A stretch of DNA of 64,000 nt from assembly GCA_051954235.1 (NCBI GenBank), contig JBQCHY010000073.1, positions 1-64,000 of the forward strand, in the 5' to 3' direction. Source of the stretch: 62-47 sp051954235. Its GTDB lineage: Bacteria > Pseudomonadota > Alphaproteobacteria > Rhizobiales > Xanthobacteraceae. Both the position numbers and the translations under genes were made by a program. Under the pieces are notes generated by a model that worked only from the letters and a program-made list of their open reading frames with translations, did not search any database and had not been told where the DNA came from. Shown piece after piece: positions 8,031 through 17,195 of the stretch (the stretch's first letter is position 1; each line of letters begins with the position of its first letter).

Positions 8031-8852
8031 ATGTCAGTCTCGATTTCAGAAAAGCGCGCGACGTTCCGGCAATTACATCAGAGCGGTTGCTTCGTGATCC
8101 CGAACCCGTGGGATGTCGGCAGCGCCCGCGCGTTGCAGCACCTCGGCTATAAGGCGTTGGCCTCGACCAGCGCCGGCTACGCCTGGTCGACCGGGCGGCC
8201 CGACAACAAGGTGACGTGCGACGACGTGATCGATCACCTGACGCAACTTTGTGCCGCGGTCGATCTGCCGGTCAACGCCGATTTCGAAGGCGGCTTTGCC
8301 GACGCGCCCGAAGGCGTGGCGGCGAACCTCACGCGCGCGATTGCGACCGGCGTTGCCGGATTATCCATCGAGGACTCCACCGGCGACAAGGCGAAGCCGC
8401 TCTACGATCGTTCACTGGCGATCGAGCGCATCGCGGCATCGCGCGCGGCCATCGATGCCAGCGGCGCCGACGTCATGCTGGTCGGACGTTGCGAGAGTTT
8501 CTTTGTCGGTCAGGCCGATCTCGATCTGGTGCTGGACCGTATCGTCGCTTACGCCGACGCTGGCGCGGACTGTCTCTATGCGCCGGGCATCCGCACCAAA
8601 GAGCAGGTGGCTGCGGTGGTGAAGGCCGTGCATCCGAAACCGGTCAATCTATTGATCGGCTGGCCCGGCGGCTTGACCGTCTCCGACGCGACAGAACTTG
8701 GCGTGCGCCGCATCAGCGTCGGCGGCGCGCTGGCGCGTAACGCGTGGGGCGCGTTCATGCGCAGTGCGCACGACATCCTCGACACCGGATCGTTCGATTC
8801 GTTCGCGGACGGTTATCCCGCCGCCGAACTGAACAAGATGTTCGGTGCCTAA
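8031..8852 (+). CDS. Isocitrate lyase/PEP mutase family protein
   Basis: A 273-residue TIM-barrel enzyme. FVIPNPWDVGSA starts the first strand, NADFEGGFA (82-90) gives the metal-binding acids Asp84 and Glu86, and LSIEDSTGD and VGRCESF supply further pocket residues. These are conserved in the ICL/PEP mutase superfamily of C-C or P-C lyases acting on 2-oxo acids or hydroxyacids. The KKCGH catalytic loop of true isocitrate lyase is absent. The exact substrate is unknown. AGGAAGG precedes the ATG. A second, different family member is encoded at 31842. Confidence 0.85.
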   Translation: MSVSISEKRATFRQLHQSGCFVIPNPWDVGSARALQHLGYKALASTSAGYAWSTGRPDNKVTCDDVIDHLTQLCAAVDLPVNADFEGGFADAPEGVAANLTRAIATGVAGLSIEDSTGDKAKPLYDRSLAIERIAASRAAIDASGADVMLVGRCESFFVGQADLDLVLDRIVAYADAGADCLYAPGIRTKEQVAAVVKAVHPKPVNLLIGWPGGLTVSDATELGVRRISVGGALARNAWGAFMRSAHDILDTGSFDSFADGYPAAELNKMFGA

Positions 8853-8867
8853 CCGGACATGACGAAA

Positions 8868-8896
8868 AGCGGGGCGCGCTTCTCACGCACCCCGCT
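8868..8896 (-). terminator. Terminator for the membrane protein gene at 8928
   Basis: AGCGGGGCGCG pairs with CGCACCCCGCT (one G-T pair) around a 7-base loop. On the minus strand the stem is followed by TTTT, so it ends the leftward gene; it may also help stop the rightward lyase gene. Confidence 0.65.
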
Positions 8897-8927
8897 GTGT
8901 TTGGACGATTCTCTTCCGCCAGACAGC

Positions 8928-9356
8928 TTACTGCTTCGCCTTGCTGCCATCGCTCGCCGGCGGTGCGGACGATTGCGGTTGAGCCGGCGCCGAACCGGTT
9001 GTCGTGCCGGGCTGATTGTTATTCGACGGGGTTACGTCGCGAACGCCCGGCGGCACCGGCGGCTTGCTCTGCTCGGCCATGTTGCGATCGGCCTTCGGCG
9101 TCGATTGCGGCGCTGTGGTTTGCGCGGTCGGCGTCGTGGTGGTGGTTTCGCTGTTGTTCAGGCCGTAGAATACCGCGCCGAGGATGATGGCCGCGGCGAT
9201 GGCGTAAAGCGCAACGCGCGTGCCGCTGGCTGGTCCTTCCGCCAACTCCGGATCGGCCTGCAAGTTGTTATCGGTCGACCGCGCGTCGCGTAACGGCTCC
9301 TGGCCAGCCGCGGGTCGGAACGGATCGTTCGGGTCACGTTCATAAGCCATGGGCAT
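8928..9356 (-). CDS. Single-pass membrane protein with disordered periplasmic tail
   Basis: A 142-residue protein. The polar N-terminus AYERDPNDPFRPAAG is followed by one membrane helix (about residues 50-68, ALYAIAAAIILGAVFYGLN), then a Thr/Pro/Gln/Ser-rich low-complexity tail. AAGGAG is well placed before the ATG at 9356; a second ATG two codons later is possible. The MAYERDP opening is shared with hypothetical proteins of the Bradyrhizobium group. No enzymatic motif is visible. Confidence 0.75.
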   Translation of the reverse strand: MPMAYERDPNDPFRPAAGQEPLRDARSTDNNLQADPELAEGPASGTRVALYAIAAAIILGAVFYGLNNSETTTTTPTAQTTAPQSTPKADRNMAEQSKPPVPPGVRDVTPSNNNQPGTTTGSAPAQPQSSAPPASDGSKAKQ

Positions 9357-9900
9357 AGCGCTCCTTTTGTCTACGCGGGTCAATTCGTCAGAAGTGGCTC
9401 AGTTCCGAAGGAACTTCCCAAGCAGGCTCACCAGGGTTGTGGCCGATGCGCGCAGCAGAATTGCTGCAGTGCAAAATGCTATTGAAGGCGTGTGCCGGGC
9501 ATCGGCGCGATCGGCATGGGAGATGGGCAAATCGTGCATGGGCGAACCTGGGGGCACCAGGCGCGGGCGGATTGCTCGAACTCCACCATTCGCGAATCGC
9601 TACGGCTGCAGCATGCGCGGGCGACCTGCGGGTAAGGAAATATCGGCCGATATCCCCTTATCCGTATGCGCGGAAAAGATCATCAAGTCCTGCGGAAATC
9701 TCGATGAAGAAAATGTTCGGCAAACGACATCTTTCGCAATCGACTCCAGCTTTCCGGACATGAAATTGTGATCTGCATGCATGGCACGCGACAGTGGAGA
9801 TTTGTCGTGCACTGAGACGGAAAACAGACGTAGACTGGTTCTAAAGCATCAGTCATCACGTCGATAACAAACACCTTTGCGGGTGCAAGAAGAGGGCGGA
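9357..9900. other. Long intergenic region, no convincing gene
   Basis: No reading frame here has codon use or motifs that support a gene. The stretch holds small dyads (GTTCC-GAA-GGAAC at 9402-9414; GCAGCA-GAAT-TGCTGC at 9451-9466) and, 56 bases before the oxidoreductase start, TAGA-CTGGT-TCTAAA (9831-9845). The last loosely resembles the Irr iron control element of Bradyrhizobium. Base composition drifts toward A+T after 9640. Confidence 0.5.
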
Positions 9901-12900
9901 ATGGGAATCAACCAAGGTCCGATCAGTCTCGATCAGAAGTACACCCAGGAATCCGGACATATCTTTCTTACGGGCATTCAGGCGCTGGTTCGGCTGCCGA
10001 TGGCCCAGATCCGGCGCGACCGCGCGGCCGGTCTGAACACCGCCGGCTTCGTCACCGGTTATCGCGGCTCGCCGCTCGGTGGTTACGATCAGCAGTTGAT
10101 GGCGGCGCGCAAACACCTCGAGCAGTACAACGTCAAATTCCAGCCCGGCGTGAACGAGGACCTCGCGGCCACTGCGATCTGGGGCTCGCAGCAACTCAAT
10201 CTCTCGCCCGGCGCCAAGCACGACGGCATCGTCGGCATCTGGTACGGCAAGGGCCCCGGTGTCGACCGCTGTGGCGACGTCTTCCGTCATGGCAATGCGG
10301 CGGGCTCGGCCAAGAACGGCGGCGTGCTCTGTCTCGCCGGCGACGACCACGGCGCGAAATCTTCGACGGTGCCGCATCAATCCGACCACGCCTTCATCTC
10401 GGCGCTGATGCCGTATCTCTATCCGTCGAGCATTCATGAGATGATCCAGATGGGTCTGCTCGGCATCGCGATGTCGCGCTACTCCGGCTGCTGGGTCGGC
10501 ATGAAGGTGATCACCGAGACGGTGGAGACCACCGCCGAGATTAATCTCGCCGACGAACTGACGCCGTTCGTGATTCCGACCGACTTCGAGATGCCGCCGG
10601 GCGGCCTCAACCTGCGCTGGCCGGACGACCGCTACGAGCAGGATCGCCGGCTACAGGACTACAAGGGCTTCGCCGCGATTGCCTTTGCCCGCGCCAACAA
10701 GATCAACCGCGTCACCATGGATTCGCCGAACGCGCGCTTCGGTATCATGGCCTCCGGCAAGAGCTACGAGGATGTGCGGCAGGCGCTGCGCGAACTCGGC
10801 ATCACCGAACAGGTAGCGGCGCGCATCGGCCTGCGCCTCTACAAGATCGGCATGCCGTGGCCGCTGGAGCCGGAAGGCGTGCGACAATTCGCGGTGGGCT
10901 TGCAGGAAATCTTCATCGTCGAGGAACGCCGCGAGATCGTCGAGAACCAGGTCAAGCAGGAGCTGTTCAACTGGCGCGACGACGTGCGCCCGCGCATCAT
11001 CGGCAAGATGGACGATCACGACAAGCGCTTCCTGCCGTTCGCGGAAGAACTCGGCGTCGCCAACATCGCGACCTCGCTGGCGGATCGTTTGCTGGCGATG
11101 GAGATCGATCCGGAAATCGCGGCGCTGATCCGCGCCAAGGCCGACTGGTTTCACGGCCGCTCGGCTTCGCAGGTGCAGCCGGCGATCCCGATCGCGCGCA
11201 CGCCGTATTTTTGCTCGGGCTGTCCGCACAACACCTCGACAAAGGTGCCGGAAGGTAGCCGCGCGATGGCCGGCATCGGCTGTCACTTCATGTCGCTGTG
11301 GATGGATCGCAACACCGAGACCTTCACGCATATGGGCGGCGAGGGTGTTACCTGGGTCGGCATCGCGCCGTTCACCAATGAGAAGCATGTGTTCGTCAAT
11401 CTCGGCGACGGCACTTACTTCCACTCGGGCAGCCTTGCGATCCGTCAGGCCGTCGCCTCCAAGGCGAACATCACCTACAAGATCCTCTACAACGATGCCG
11501 TCGCCATGACCGGCGGCCAGCGCCATGACGGCGATCTATCGCCGCAGCAGATCACCTATCAGCTTCACAGCGAGGGCGTGCGCAACATCTATCTGGTGTC
11601 GGAGAATCCCGATGCCTATCCGCCGTCCACCATTGCCCCCGGCGTCAAGACGGCGCATCGCGACGATCTCGACACCGTGATGAAGACGTTGCGCGAAACG
11701 CCCGGCTGTTCGGCCATCGTTTTCGTGCAGACCTGCGCCGCCGAGAAGCGCCGCCGCCGCAAGCGCGGCCTGATGGAAGATCCGGCGCGCCGGGTGATGA
11801 TCAACCCGGCCGTGTGCGAAGGTTGCGGCGATTGCTCGGTGCAGTCGAATTGCATCTCGGTGGAGCCGCTGGAAACCGAACTCGGACGCAAGCGCGCCAT
11901 CAACCAGTCGAGCTGCAACAAGGATTATTCCTGCGTCAAAGGCTTCTGTCCGTCGTTCGTCAACATCGACGGCGGCAAGCCGCGCAAGCGCGCCGCGATG
12001 GATGTGTCGTCGCTGATGGGCGATCTGCCGGAGCCAGCATCGCGCCCGACGCTGGAGAAGCCGTACAACATCGCGGTGGGCGGCGTCGGCGGCACCGGTG
12101 TCCTGACCATCGGCGCGCTGCTCGGCATGGCAGCGCACATCGAAGGCAAGGCCAGCATGATCCTCGACATGTCCGGCCTTGCGCAGAAGGGCGGCGCGGT
12201 GCTGAGCCATGTGCGGCTGTCGCAGAACACCGACGATGTGAAGACGTCGAAGATCGTCACCGGCTCGGCCGATCTGTTGATTGCCGCCGACGAAGTGATG
12301 GCGATTTCCAAGGAGACGATCTCGCTGTGCGACTCCAGCCGGACCCACGGCGTGGTCAATACGCACCTCATTCCGATCGCCGATTTCATCCACAATCGCG
12401 ACTTCGATTTCCAAAACCGCAAGGTCGACAGCGTGCTGCAAGGTGCGCTGACCAAGGACTCCGCGTTCATGGATTTCACCAAGGTCGCCGAAGGCCTGTT
12501 GGGTGACGCCATCGCCACCAACATGATGATGATGGGCTATGCCTATCAGCAAGGGCGGCTGCCGCTGTCGGCGCAATCGCTGTTGCAGGCGATCGAGATC
12601 AATGGCGTGTCGATCAAGATGAACACCCAGGCGTTCCAGTTGGGACGTTTGGCGGCGGCCGATCCGACGCGGTTGGCGCAGATGATCAAGGGCAAGGACG
12701 AAGCGGCGGCGCCGAAAGCGCTCGACGCCATGTCGCTCGACGAGATTATCGCGCATCGCAGTCAGTTGCTGACCGATTACCAGAACGCGGGTCTTGCGAG
12801 CGCGTATCGCAAGGTGGTGGATCAGGTGAAGGCGGTCGCCAAGCAGCACGACTTCGGCGAAGCATTGCCGCGCGCGGTGGCGATCAACTACGCCAAGCTG

Positions 12901-13395
12901 CTTGCCTACAAGGATGAGTACGAAGTGGCACGGCTCTACACTGATGGCCGCTTCCAGAAGATGCTGCGCGAGCAGTTCGAGGGCGACTACAAGATCAGCT
13001 TCAACCTCGCGCCGCCGATCCTGTCGTCCGAACTCGATACACAAGGCCGGCCGCTGAAGCGCGAATTCAGCGCGCGGATTCTTCCGCTGTTCCGGTTGCT
13101 GGCGAAGATGAAAGGGCTGCGCGGCACGCCGTTCGATGTCTTCGGCTACAACAAGGATCGCAAGATGGAGCGCGAGCTGATCGCCGGTTACGAACACGAT
13201 ATCGAAACCGTGCTGCGGCTGGTGTCGCCGGCGAATGTCGATATCGCCGTCGAACTGCTGTCGCTGCCGGATCGCATCCGCGGCTACGGGCCGGTGAAGG
13301 AGAAAGCGGTGAAGGACGCCAAGGCGCGCTACGAGCAGTTGGCCAAGGATCTGGTCAATCCGCCGCCGGTGACGCGGCAGATGGCGGCGGAGTAG
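9901..13395 (+). CDS. Fused indolepyruvate ferredoxin oxidoreductase (IorAB-type)
   Basis: A 1164-residue single-chain enzyme combining the subunits of indolepyruvate:ferredoxin oxidoreductase, which decarboxylates aryl pyruvates to aryl-acetyl-CoA. The N-terminal pyrimidine-binding domain has TGYRGSPLGGYD. A TPP domain follows, with CSGCPHNTSTKVPEGS (Cys438, Cys441) and LGDGTYFHSG. Next are cysteine-rich motifs from about residue 639 (CEGCGDCSVQSNC, then CNKDYSCVKGFC). The gamma-type domain starts near 725 (VGGVGGTGVLTIGALLG), and a C-terminal extension resembles DUF6537. I chose the ATG at 9901 over a GTG eight codons upstream because a purine-rich ribosome site precedes it. It is monocistronic. 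The electron acceptor partner is not encoded nearby. Confidence 0.92.
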   Translation: MGINQGPISLDQKYTQESGHIFLTGIQALVRLPMAQIRRDRAAGLNTAGFVTGYRGSPLGGYDQQLMAARKHLEQYNVKFQPGVNEDLAATAIWGSQQLNLSPGAKHDGIVGIWYGKGPGVDRCGDVFRHGNAAGSAKNGGVLCLAGDDHGAKSSTVPHQSDHAFISALMPYLYPSSIHEMIQMGLLGIAMSRYSGCWVGMKVITETVETTAEINLADELTPFVIPTDFEMPPGGLNLRWPDDRYEQDRRLQDYKGFAAIAFARANKINRVTMDSPNARFGIMASGKSYEDVRQALRELGITEQVAARIGLRLYKIGMPWPLEPEGVRQFAVGLQEIFIVEERREIVENQVKQELFNWRDDVRPRIIGKMDDHDKRFLPFAEELGVANIATSLADRLLAMEIDPEIAALIRAKADWFHGRSASQVQPAIPIARTPYFCSGCPHNTSTKVPEGSRAMAGIGCHFMSLWMDRNTETFTHMGGEGVTWVGIAPFTNEKHVFVNLGDGTYFHSGSLAIRQAVASKANITYKILYNDAVAMTGGQRHDGDLSPQQITYQLHSEGVRNIYLVSENPDAYPPSTIAPGVKTAHRDDLDTVMKTLRETPGCSAIVFVQTCAAEKRRRRKRGLMEDPARRVMINPAVCEGCGDCSVQSNCISVEPLETELGRKRAINQSSCNKDYSCVKGFCPSFVNIDGGKPRKRAAMDVSSLMGDLPEPASRPTLEKPYNIAVGGVGGTGVLTIGALLGMAAHIEGKASMILDMSGLAQKGGAVLSHVRLSQNTDDVKTSKIVTGSADLLIAADEVMAISKETISLCDSSRTHGVVNTHLIPIADFIHNRDFDFQNRKVDSVLQGALTKDSAFMDFTKVAEGLLGDAIATNMMMMGYAYQQGRLPLSAQSLLQAIEINGVSIKMNTQAFQLGRLAAADPTRLAQMIKGKDEAAAPKALDAMSLDEIIAHRSQLLTDYQNAGLASAYRKVVDQVKAVAKQHDFGEALPRAVAINYAKLLAYKDEYEVARLYTDGRFQKMLREQFEGDYKISFNLAPPILSSELDTQGRPLKREFSARILPLFRLLAKMKGLRGTPFDVFGYNKDRKMERELIAGYEHDIETVLRLVSPANVDIAVELLSLPDRIRGYGPVKEKAVKDAKARYEQLAKDLVNPPPVTRQMAAE

Positions 13396-13404
13396 CGAGG
13401 TTCA

Positions 13405-13512
13405 CGCCGTCATCCTGAGGTAGCGATGCAATTGCATCGCCCTCGAAGGATGACACTCCCGCCATTGCCCTTCGAGGCTGCCGCTACGCGGCAGCACCTC
13501 AGGGTGACGGCG
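13405..13512 (+). repeat. Dispersed palindromic repeat, family C
   Basis: Outer ends CGCCGTCATCCTGAGG and CCTCAGGGTGACGGCG are near-complementary. Inside are a perfect 18-base palindrome (GCGATGCAATTGCATCGC, 13423-13440) and a second hairpin around GCTGCCGCTACGCGGCAGC. This is the only copy in the window. It lies between the oxidoreductase and thiolase genes. Confidence 0.8.
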
Positions 13513-13612
13513 TCCCGTTCAATCTCACGGCGCGGAATATTTCCGCGCTTGCCAAGGCTGCTTATACGGGCCAAAAAATCCGCTGGGGACAAAACGCCAG
13601 CGGAGACACCTT

Positions 13613-14770
13613 TTGACGATCAAGGGCCAAGCCTACATCGCCGGGATTTATGAGCATCCCACCCGGCACGCACCCGATAAATCCACCGCGCAATTGCATG
13701 CCGAGGTCGCCAAGGGCGCGATCGAGGATGCGGGGCTGACCATCGACGACGTCGATGGCTATTTCTGCGCAGGTGATGCGCCCGGCGGCGCCTGGCCGAT
13801 GGTCGATTATCTCGGTTTCAATACTAAGAAACTACGCCACATCGATTCCACCGAGACCGGCGGCTGTTCATACATCATCCATATTGGCCACGCCGCCGAG
13901 GCCATCGCCGCCGGCAAGTGTTCGGTTGCGCTGGTGACGCTGGCCGGCAAGCCACGCACCAGTGCGATGCCGCCGCGCGCGGCCGGCGCGGAGGTGGACT
14001 TCGAGGCGGCTTACGGCGCCACCACCCACAACGCTTACGGCATGTGTGCCATGCGCCACATGCACGACTACGGCACCACCAGCGAGCAGCTTGCGTGGAT
14101 CAAGGTCGCGGCTTCGCATCACGCGCAATACAACCCGCATGCTATGCTGAAGGATGTCGTCACCGTCGAGGACGTCATCAACTCGCCGATGATTTCCGAC
14201 CCGCTGCACCGCATGGATTGCTGCGTCGTCACTGACGGCGGCGGCGCACTGATCGTCACCACGCCGGAAATCGCCAAGAGCTTGAAGAAGCCGCTGGTGC
14301 GCTTGATCGGCCATGGCGAGGCGATGAAGGGACCGCGCGGCGGCAAGGATCTCGACTTGACCTATTCCGCCGGCGTGTGGTCCGGCCCGCGCGCGTTCGA
14401 GGAAGCGGGCGTAACGCCGAAGGATATCAAGTACGCGTCGATCTACGACAGCTTCACCATCACCGTGCTGATGCAGCTCGAGGACCTCGGCTTCTGCAAG
14501 AAAGGCGAGGGCGGCAAGTTCGTCTCCGACGGCAATCTGATTTCCGGTGTCGGCAAGCTGCCGTTCAACACCGATGGCGGCGGACTGTGCAGCAATCATC
14601 CCGTCAATCGTGGCGGCATGACCAAGATACTCGAAGCGGTGCGGCAGTTGCGTGGCGAAGCGCATCCCAAGGTGCAGGTGCCGAATTGCGATCTCGCGCT
14701 GGTGCACGGCACTGGCGGTCTTCTCGGCGTGCGTCACGCCGCCTCAACTGCCGTTCTGGAGCGCGTGTGA
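13613..14770 (+). CDS. SCP-x/Ltp2-like thiolase family enzyme
   Basis: A 385-residue thiolase-fold protein of the non-specific lipid-transfer type. Cys85 in ETGGCSYI sits where thiolases carry the nucleophile. The C-terminal region has GGGLCSNHPVNRGG and LVHGTGG in place of the usual GHPxG and CxG loops. Such changes are seen in members that catalyse retro-aldol cleavage or act only with a DUF35 partner, and that partner gene overlaps the stop codon here. The start is TTG at 13613, before MTIKGQAYIAG, with GGAGA upstream. The likely substrate is a CoA ester; identity unknown. Confidence 0.88.
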   Translation: MTIKGQAYIAGIYEHPTRHAPDKSTAQLHAEVAKGAIEDAGLTIDDVDGYFCAGDAPGGAWPMVDYLGFNTKKLRHIDSTETGGCSYIIHIGHAAEAIAAGKCSVALVTLAGKPRTSAMPPRAAGAEVDFEAAYGATTHNAYGMCAMRHMHDYGTTSEQLAWIKVAASHHAQYNPHAMLKDVVTVEDVINSPMISDPLHRMDCCVVTDGGGALIVTTPEIAKSLKKPLVRLIGHGEAMKGPRGGKDLDLTYSAGVWSGPRAFEEAGVTPKDIKYASIYDSFTITVLMQLEDLGFCKKGEGGKFVSDGNLISGVGKLPFNTDGGGLCSNHPVNRGGMTKILEAVRQLRGEAHPKVQVPNCDLALVHGTGGLLGVRHAASTAVLERV

Positions 14771-15171
14771 TGAGCGAAGCGAAAACCCAAGAGAAGAAGT
14801 ATCCCGCGCCGCAAGGCAATCCGGAAACGCAGGCGTTCTGGGACGCCGCCAAGCAGGGCAAGTTCATGATCAAGCGCTGCACCGCCTGCGGCGAGGCGCA
14901 TTACTTTCCGCGTTCGATTTGTCCGTTTTGTTTCTCCGACAAGACTGTGTGGGAGGAGAGCAGCGGCGAGGGCGAGATCTATACCTTTAGCCTGATGCGG
15001 AAGTCGCCGACCGGTCCTTATGCCATCGGCTACGTCAAGCTGAAGGAAGGCCCCGCGGTGCAGACCAATTTCGTCGATTGCGATCTTGGCGCGCTGAAGA
15101 TCGGGCAAAAAGTGAAGGTGGTGTTCAAGCCGACCGACGGCGCACCGCTGCCGTTCTTTACGACGGCATGA
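14770..15171 (+). CDS. DUF35 OB-fold/zinc-ribbon partner of the thiolase
   Basis: A 133-residue protein with an N-terminal helix, a rubredoxin-like zinc ribbon (CTACGEAHYFPRSICPFC) and an OB-fold (GEIYTFSLMRKSPTGPYAIG onward). This is the ChsH2/DUF35 architecture. In characterised systems it binds a thiolase-fold protein and delivers acyl-CoA, and is needed for aldolase or thiolase activity. The ATG overlaps the thiolase stop (ATGA), so the two are translationally coupled and probably form one complex. Confidence 0.9.
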   Translation: MSEAKTQEKKYPAPQGNPETQAFWDAAKQGKFMIKRCTACGEAHYFPRSICPFCFSDKTVWEESSGEGEIYTFSLMRKSPTGPYAIGYVKLKEGPAVQTNFVDCDLGALKIGQKVKVVFKPTDGAPLPFFTTA

Positions 15172-15176
15172 CCCAC

Positions 15177-15261
15177 CGTCATTGCGAGCGAAGCGAGGCA
15201 ATCCAGAAAGTCACAAAGCAAGGACTGGATTGCTTCGTCGCTCACGCTCCTCGCAATGACG
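15177..15261 (+). repeat. Dispersed palindromic repeat, family B, copy 2
   Basis: CGTCATTGCGAGCGAAGCGA and TCGCAATGACG form the ends, with GGCAATCCAG and CTGGATTGCTTC as inner arms. It starts five bases after the DUF35 stop codon, between co-directional genes that otherwise look like one operon. Confidence 0.85.
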
Positions 15262-15317
15262 GACGAAGCGAATTGGTTTCACCGACGGCCAAATAATACA
15301 AACGGGAGAAAGCCCAC

Positions 15318-16178
15318 ATGGCGCTCAGTTACGACCAACTCATGGCGCTCAAGAGCAACGGCCAGAAATACAGCTACACCGACCGCGAGGTGATGCTTTA
15401 CGCCTACGGCATCGGTCTCGGCGCCGATCCGATGGATGAGAAAGAATTGGCGTTCGTCAACGAAGCCTGTTTCACTGAGCGTCCGCTCAAGGTGGTGCCG
15501 ACCTTCGCGTCCGTCGCCGCATGGGGCTCCGGTCCTGGCGACATGCAACTCAACCGCCTGATGGTGGTGGACGGCGAACGCGACATCACCTTCCACACGC
15601 CAATGCCGGTCGCGGCCAACATCACGGCGGACTCGAGCGTGCTTGGCGTGTTCGACAAAGGCAAGGACAAGGGGCTGGTGATCCGGCACCAGACTGTGCT
15701 CAAGAACGAGAAGGGCGAGGCGTTGGCGACCTTGGTGGCGTCGCGCTTCGCGCGCGGCGACGGCGGCATCGGCGGACCCGCGCAAGGGCAGCCGGAAGCG
15801 CACGAGGTACCGAAGCGCGCGCCCGACAAGACCGTCGATATCACGACGCGGCCGGATCAGGCGTTGATCTATCGTCTGTGCGGCGATCGCAATCCGCTGC
15901 ACAGCGATCCGGAATTCGCCAAGCGCGCGGGCTTCCCGCGCCCGATCCTGCACGGCATGTGCACCTACGGCCTCACCTGCCGCGGCGTGTTGCAGACCTA
16001 TGCCGACTACGATCCGTCGGCGTTTCGCCGCCACGCGGTGCGGTTCTCCTCGCCGGTGTTTCCGGGCGAGACCGTGACGATGGATTTGTGGAAGGACGGC
16101 AACGTGATTTCGTTCGAGGCCAAGGTGAAGTCGCGCGGCGTCACCGTGATCAAGAACGGCCGGACGGAATTGGCGTAG
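15318..16178 (+). CDS. MaoC-type double-hotdog enoyl-CoA hydratase
   Basis: A 286-residue protein with two hotdog domains. The N-terminal one (residues 1-130) has lost the hydratase motif. The C-terminal one carries LCGDRNPLHSDPEFAKRAGF followed by PILHGMCTYG, the hydratase-2 motif with catalytic Asp and His. The enzyme should hydrate trans-2-enoyl-CoA to (3R)-hydroxyacyl-CoA. Pseudo-dimer architecture matches eukaryotic MFE-2 hydratase and bacterial steroid-pathway hydratases that accept bulky acyl chains. Its place between thiolase/DUF35 and an SDR supports one beta-oxidation-like pathway. Confidence 0.9.
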   Translation: MALSYDQLMALKSNGQKYSYTDREVMLYAYGIGLGADPMDEKELAFVNEACFTERPLKVVPTFASVAAWGSGPGDMQLNRLMVVDGERDITFHTPMPVAANITADSSVLGVFDKGKDKGLVIRHQTVLKNEKGEALATLVASRFARGDGGIGGPAQGQPEAHEVPKRAPDKTVDITTRPDQALIYRLCGDRNPLHSDPEFAKRAGFPRPILHGMCTYGLTCRGVLQTYADYDPSAFRRHAVRFSSPVFPGETVTMDLWKDGNVISFEAKVKSRGVTVIKNGRTELA

Positions 16179-16193
16179 CAAGTTTGCTGATGC

Positions 16194-16281
16194 CGTCATG
16201 GCCGTGCTTGTCACGGCCATCCACGTCTTTCTCTTCTCGTCGATGAAGGCGTGGATGCCCGGAACAAGTCCGGGCATGACG
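16194..16281 (+). repeat. Dispersed palindromic repeat, family A, copy 2
   Basis: CGTCATGGCCGTGC opens and CCGGGCATGACG closes the element, with CCATCCACGTCTT and GCGTGGATGCCC as inner arms. It lies between the hydratase and SDR genes, again within a co-directional run. Confidence 0.85.
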
Positions 16282-16312
16282 CTCCGAGAATTGCTGCGGA
16301 TGGAGGGACACC

Positions 16313-17185
16313 ATGGGATTGCTCGACGGAAAAGTGGCGCTGATCACCGGCGCGGGCGGTGGGCTCGGCGAGGCTTACGCAAAGCTGTTCGCGCGCGAGG
16401 GCGCGGCGGTGGTCGTCAACGATCTCGGCGGGCCGCGCGACGGCAGCGGTTCGGACACCTCGATGGCGCAGAAGGTCGTCGATGCGATCAAGGCGGAGGG
16501 TGGTCGCGCGGTCGCCAACGGCGCCGACATCTCCACCATGGCCGGCGGACAATCGGTGTTCGACGACGCCATCAAGCATTTCGGCCGCGCCGATATTCTT
16601 GTCAACAATGCCGGCATCCTGCTCGATCGAAGTTTCGTCAAGATGAGCGAAGCGGATTGGGACAAGTGCCTCAAGGTGCATCTCAAAGGGACGTTCTGCG
16701 TCACCACACCGGTGTTTCGGTGGATGAAGGACAACGGCGGCGGCGTCATCGTCAACACCTCGTCGACCTCCGGACTGATCGGCAATTTCGGTCAGAGCAA
16801 TTACGGCGCGGCGAAAGGCGGCATCTGGGGTCTTTCCAACGTGCTCGCCATTGAGGGCCGGAAATCCAACATCCGCATCTGGACGCTGGCGCCGGGCGCA
16901 CTGACGCGAATGACTGCCGACCTGCAACGCTACATCGACAATCCTGGCGCGGCGCTGGGACCGGACGGCATCGCGCCGGCCGTGCTATACATGGTCAGTG
17001 ATCTGTCCGGCGATCAGACCGGCAAGGTGCTCGGCGTCTCCGGCCCGCGCGGGGTGCGCGAAATGAAGATGCTGGAAATGGAAGGCTGGAAGCCGCCGCA
17101 TGACGGCTGGAAGGCCGAGGACATCGTCACCCACGCCAAGGAGATTTTCTTCTCCGACGATGCGATGGCCGCGCGACGATTTTGA
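16313..17185 (+). CDS. 17beta-HSD4-like short-chain dehydrogenase
   Basis: A 290-residue classical SDR. The nucleotide site is TGAGGGLG (12-19), the structural NNAG is at 98-101, and the catalytic set is Ser151, Tyr164 and Lys168 (SNYGAAKGG). The segment NDLGGPRDGSGSDTSMAQ after the second strand is typical of the dehydrogenase unit of peroxisomal MFE-2 and its bacterial relatives, which oxidise (3R)-hydroxyacyl-CoA with NAD+. This is the stereochemistry made by the preceding hydratase. GGAGGGACACC precedes the ATG. The DHDPS-family gene follows by 10 bases. Confidence 0.92.
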   Translation: MGLLDGKVALITGAGGGLGEAYAKLFAREGAAVVVNDLGGPRDGSGSDTSMAQKVVDAIKAEGGRAVANGADISTMAGGQSVFDDAIKHFGRADILVNNAGILLDRSFVKMSEADWDKCLKVHLKGTFCVTTPVFRWMKDNGGGVIVNTSSTSGLIGNFGQSNYGAAKGGIWGLSNVLAIEGRKSNIRIWTLAPGALTRMTADLQRYIDNPGAALGPDGIAPAVLYMVSDLSGDQTGKVLGVSGPRGVREMKMLEMEGWKPPHDGWKAEDIVTHAKEIFFSDDAMAARRF

Positions 17186-17195
17186 AAGAACGACG

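Noticed and set aside
9349..9771. A 140-codon plus-strand frame in the gap before the oxidoreductase
   Set aside because: It begins inside the neighbouring gene, has no ribosome site and no coding-like codon bias or motif.
11536..13197. A 553-codon minus-strand frame opposite the indolepyruvate oxidoreductase
   Set aside because: It is the antisense shadow of a strongly conserved protein, with no motif and no ribosome site.
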